Shown here: positions 61,202 to 64,000 of the stretch, in pieces
Layout: every line of letters begins with the position of its first letter
Position numbering within the stretch: position 1 is the stretch's first letter
Assembly (NCBI RefSeq): GCF_016863175.1
Contig: NZ_BOOJ01000030.1
Span: 1-64,000 of the forward strand
Length of the DNA stretch: 64,000 bases
Direction of reading: 5' to 3'
Source of the DNA: Paraplanobispora siamensis
Lineage (GTDB): Bacteria; Actinomycetota; Actinomycetes; Streptosporangiales; Streptosporangiaceae
Translations under genes and position numbers: made by a program
Notes under the pieces: model-generated
Databases searched by the model: none
The model's input: the letters and a program-made list of their open reading frames with translations, nothing else
What the model was told of the DNA's origin: nothing

Positions 61202-62101
61202 ATGATCTCTGAGCTGTTCGACCCCGCAGCGTGGCGCGAGGTTGAGGGATTCGACTTCACCGACATCACCTACCACCGCGCGGTGGACCAGGGGACGGTC
61301 CGGATCGCCTTCGACCGGCCCGAGGTGCGCAACGCGTTCCGGCCCTCGACCGTGGACGAGCTCTACCGCGCCCTCGACCACGCCCGGATGAGCAGCGACG
61401 TGGGCTGCGTGCTGCTCACCGGCAACGGCCCCTCGCCCAGGGACGGCGGGTGGGCGTTCTGCTCGGGCGGCGACCAGCGCATCAGGGGCCGCGAGGGCTA
61501 CCGGTACGCCGAGGGCGAGACCGCCGAGACGATCGACCCGGCCAGGACCGGACGGCTGCACATCCTGGAGGTCCAGCGGCTGATCAGGTTCATGCCGAAG
61601 GTCGTGATCTGCGTGGTGCCGGGCTGGGCCGCGGGCGGCGGGCACAGCCTGCACGTGGTGGCCGACCTGACGCTCGCCAGCCGCGAGCACGCCCGCTTCA
61701 AGCAGACCGACGCCGACGTGGCCAGCTTCGACGGCGGGTACGGCTCGGCCTACCTGGCCCGCCAGGTGGGCCAGAAGTTCGCCCGGGAGATCTTCTTCCT
61801 CGGTGACACCTACACCGCCGAGGACGCCCACCGGATGGGCATGGTCAACGCGGTGGTGCCGCACGCGGAGCTGGAGAAGACCGCGCTGGAGTGGGCCAGG
61901 AAGATCAACGGCAAGAGCCCGACGGCCCAGCGCATGCTGAAGTACTCCTTCAACCTGATCGACGACGGGCTCGTCGGCCAGCAGATCTTCGCGGGCGAGA
62001 CCACCCGCCTGGCCTACATGACCGACGAGGCGGCCGAGGGCCGCGACGCGTTCCTGGAGAAGCGGGAGCCCGACTGGAGCCCCTTCCCCTGGTACTTCTG
62101 A
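61202..62101 (+). CDS. menB: 1,4-dihydroxy-2-naphthoyl-CoA synthase
   Basis: 299 residues, crotonase fold. FCSGGDQRIRGREGY and GWAAGGGHSLHVVADLTLAS (oxyanion hole), DVASFDGGYGSAYLARQVG and the C-terminal RDAFLEKREPDWSPFPWYF are diagnostic of MenB. It closes the second ring of menaquinone by condensing O-succinylbenzoyl-CoA, in the cytoplasm. Other men genes are not in the window. It starts at ATG 61202, close after the deacetylase gene, and is probably independently expressed. Confidence 0.93.
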   Translation: MISELFDPAAWREVEGFDFTDITYHRAVDQGTVRIAFDRPEVRNAFRPSTVDELYRALDHARMSSDVGCVLLTGNGPSPRDGGWAFCSGGDQRIRGREGYRYAEGETAETIDPARTGRLHILEVQRLIRFMPKVVICVVPGWAAGGGHSLHVVADLTLASREHARFKQTDADVASFDGGYGSAYLARQVGQKFAREIFFLGDTYTAEDAHRMGMVNAVVPHAELEKTALEWARKINGKSPTAQRMLKYSFNLIDDGLVGQQIFAGETTRLAYMTDEAAEGRDAFLEKREPDWSPFPWYF

Positions 62102-62171
62102 GAAGCCCGCCTTCTGAGAGCCGGGCCGGGACCCGTGTGCGGTCCGCGCCCGGCTCCGGCAAGCTGGAGCG

Positions 62172-63209
62172 ATGGCGAAGCTTGACCGGCGGGTGGTGGA
62201 GGCGGCGGAGGCCGCGCTCGCGCAGCGGAAGTTCGTGACCGCGATCGACGTGCTCACCGGGGTGCGCTGGCTGCACACCCGGCATGTGGACACCTGGCGG
62301 CAGGGCCGGGTGGGCGCGCTGGAGCAGCTCGCGGCCGTGGACGGCGCGAAGATGATCGACGCGGTGGCGATCCTGCGGCGCTGGGCCGAGGAGCGCGGGC
62401 TCACGCCCAGCGAGACCCCGTACGTGTCGGCCGCCCGGGACCGCGGCCCGCTCCGGTTCCTCACCGAGGGGGACGACGCCGTCTTCCGCGTCCACTGGAT
62501 CTCCCCCGACATGAGCGAGGCCCGGCGCAGGCGGCTCGCCGAACGGCAGAGCAAGGCGCCCGACCTGACGGTGGTCGAGCCGCTGGAGGCCTGGACATGC
62601 GCCGACTGCCGCGACACCGGCCCCTACCTGATCATGGAGGAGGGCGCCCCGCACTGCCTGACCTGCGCGGACCTGGACCATCTGGTCTTCCTTCCGGCGG
62701 GTGACGCGGCGCTCAGCCGCCGGGCGAAGAAGGAGAGCGGGCTGGCCGCCGTGGTGGTCCGCTTCAACTCCCGGCGCAAGCGGTACGAACGTCTGGGCGT
62801 CCTGGTGGAGGAGGCCGCGCTGGCGCTGGCCGAGGAGCAGTGCCTGGCCGACGAGGAGGTGCGGCTACGCCGCCGCGAGCGCGACCGCGAACGGCGGGCG
62901 GACGAGGACGTGCGCTTCCAGGCCGGGATGGCCGAGGAGATCGTCCGGCTGTTCCCCGGCTGCCCGCCGGAGCGGGCCGAGGAGATCGCCCGGCACGCCG
63001 GTCAGCGCGGCAGCGGCCGGGTGGGCCGTACCGCCGCAGCCCGCGTCCTCGACGAGAACGCCGTCACCCTCGCCGTGATCGCCTCGGTGCGCCACCTCGA
63101 CACCGAGTACGACCGGCTGCTGATGTCCGGGGTGCCCAGGACCGAGGCCCGCGACCGGATCCGGGCGGACATCGACCGGGTCCTCGGCTCCTGGCGCCGT
63201 CCCGCCTGA
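62172..63209 (+). CDS. DUF2293-type protein of unknown function
   Basis: 345 residues. A central four-cysteine knuckle (CADCRDTGPYLIMEEGAPHC split here as CxxC...CxxC) and a long charged helix rich in Arg/Glu (RLRRRERDRERRADED) are followed by the conserved C-terminal region VRLFPGCPPERAEEIARHAG and HLDTEYDRLLMSG, the DUF2293 core. It has no signal or membrane helix. Zinc binding and nucleic-acid association are plausible but unproved. ATG 62172 is the likely start. It is on the same strand as menB but separated by 70 nt. Confidence 0.8.
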   Translation: MAKLDRRVVEAAEAALAQRKFVTAIDVLTGVRWLHTRHVDTWRQGRVGALEQLAAVDGAKMIDAVAILRRWAEERGLTPSETPYVSAARDRGPLRFLTEGDDAVFRVHWISPDMSEARRRRLAERQSKAPDLTVVEPLEAWTCADCRDTGPYLIMEEGAPHCLTCADLDHLVFLPAGDAALSRRAKKESGLAAVVVRFNSRRKRYERLGVLVEEAALALAEEQCLADEEVRLRRRERDRERRADEDVRFQAGMAEEIVRLFPGCPPERAEEIARHAGQRGSGRVGRTAAARVLDENAVTLAVIASVRHLDTEYDRLLMSGVPRTEARDRIRADIDRVLGSWRRPA

Positions 63210-63260
63210 CGCCCCGGCGGTTCCGCGAAATTGTCGGACCCCGCCGCCACAATGGGGCGC

Positions 63261-63638
63261 ATGGAGAAGTGGCGCGAGGTCCGCGAGACGCTGCGCGAGT
63301 TCGCGCTGCGGTTCCCCGAGGCGTACGAGGACCATCCCTGGGGCGAGACCGTCATCAAGGTCAACAAGAAGATCTTCGTCTTCCTCGGCATCGAGGAACC
63401 GACCGAGAAGTGGAACCCCACCGTCGGGGTCAAGCTCCCCGAGTCCCACGGCCACGCCCTGGCCCTCGACGGAGTCGAGCCCTCCGGATACGGCCTCGGC
63501 AAGGCCGGATGGGTGACGATCCCCCTCATGGGCACCCTGCCCGAGACCGAGGTGCTCCTCGACTGGATCGAAGAAAGCTACCGCGCCGTGGCCCCCAAGA
63601 AACTCATCGCCAAACTCGACCTCTCCGAAGAGGCCTGA
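63261..63638 (+). CDS. MmcQ/YjbR-family protein
   Basis: 125 residues. FPEAYEDHPWGETVIKVNKKIF, GVKLPESHGHAL and WVTIPLMGTLPETEVLLDWIEESY are characteristic of the MmcQ/YjbR (DUF419) fold, a small CyaY-like domain of unknown biochemical role. ATG 63261 or ATG 63252 could be the start; neither has a strong ribosome site. Confidence 0.82.
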   Translation: MEKWREVRETLREFALRFPEAYEDHPWGETVIKVNKKIFVFLGIEEPTEKWNPTVGVKLPESHGHALALDGVEPSGYGLGKAGWVTIPLMGTLPETEVLLDWIEESYRAVAPKKLIAKLDLSEEA

Positions 63639-63739
63639 CCCCGGCGACACCCGATCCGCCCGTTCCCCGGTTCCGGTTGTGGCCCGGCCGACCTGATGAT
63701 GATCGGCCTGCCCGACCACCGGCCCCGGCCGTGGCCGGG

Positions 63740-64000
63740 TCAGGGGGCGTCGGAGGGGCGGGTGGCGAGGATGCGGGCGAGCAGGGTGGTGAGGGCGGTG
63801 CGTTCGGCGGGTTCCAGGGGGGCGAACCACTGCTGTTCCCGGCGGGTCTGTTCGGCGAAGGCCTCCTGGACCGCGATCTCCCCCTTGGCCGTCAGGGCGA
63901 CCGTCACCGCGCGCCGGTCGTCCGGCACCGGGCGCCGCTCGACCAGGCCGTCGCGTTCCAGGGTGTTGACCGCGTTGGTCATCGCCGAGCGGGACATCGC
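63740..64000 (-). CDS. MarR-family regulator, C-terminal part (gene cut by window edge)
   Basis: The last 86 codons plus stop are inside the window. MSRSAMTNAVNTLERDGLVERR is the recognition helix and following strand, and DDRRAVTVALTAKGEIA is the wing and signature of MarR proteins. The N-terminal half lies beyond base 64000, so its target genes and start cannot be judged. Confidence 0.85.
   Translation of the reverse strand, partial: AMSRSAMTNAVNTLERDGLVERRPVPDDRRAVTVALTAKGEIAVQEAFAEQTRREQQWFAPLEPAERTALTTLLARILATRPSDAP

Overview
The window is very GC-rich with strong third-position GC bias. It carries aa3-type cytochrome oxidase (ctaD), menaquinone synthesis (menB), a LAL-type LuxR giant regulator, SpoIIE-type phosphatase/STAS signalling, Tat and lipoprotein exports, and many GTG starts. 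This points to a free-living, probably mycelial actinomycete; a Streptosporangiaceae-like soil organism (Nonomuraea/Streptosporangium type) is my inference. I found no rRNA, tRNA, CRISPR array, phage or intact insertion sequence.

Layout. 0-5 kb: 5' end of ctaD, a divergent ArsR metal sensor and CDF metal exporter, a Tat-exported PL8 polysaccharide lyase and a zinc-LID adenylate kinase. 5-13 kb: a branched-chain amino-acid-type ABC operon (livG-F-H-M-K order), divergent from a PucR-type regulator and an acyl-CoA synthetase. 13-21 kb: a 7TM-PAS-GGDEF protein, a PLP aminotransferase, a MarR/SDR pair facing a polytopic membrane protein across a duplicated operator, and RecD2 helicase. 21-25 kb: STAS protein, small CxxC protein, GAF-histidine kinase and PAS-GAF-PP2C phosphatase. 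25-28 kb: an endonuclease Q homologue, a repeat-filled intergenic region and an AhpD-like protein.

28-36 kb is an aminosugar/oligosaccharide locus: a DasABC-like ABC importer, a secreted CBM3-GH16 hydrolase, a SIS-domain sugar-phosphate protein, an RpiR regulator and a divergent BadF-type sugar kinase. 36-43 kb: GCS2-type carboxylate-amine ligase, PRC-barrel protein, a secreted neutral ceramidase behind a long array of 11-nt repeats matching the Streptomyces PHO box, and a LAL regulator facing a small membrane protein. 43-49 kb: a NarL-type two-component system facing a DUF6220-multicopper oxidase operon. 49-53.6 kb: a tightly coupled operon of a 66-residue helical protein, a sugar-nucleotide dehydratase/epimerase, a DegT/DnrJ aminotransferase and a double-domain glycosyltransferase.

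54-59 kb is the most interesting pathway candidate. An ACAD10/11-like acyl-CoA dehydrogenase and an SDR share an operon, followed upstream by a sirtuin, an ACAD10/11-like (LvaA-like) kinase and, divergently, a phosphotriesterase-like lactonase. Two copies of one palindromic operator sit in front of the two transcription units. Together they look like a lactone / 4-hydroxy-acid degradation module using phosphorylation and phosphate elimination. 59-64 kb: a CBM48 protein with a Lys/Pro/Ala tail, a polysaccharide deacetylase lipoprotein, MenB, DUF2293 and MmcQ/YjbR proteins, and a MarR gene cut by the window edge.
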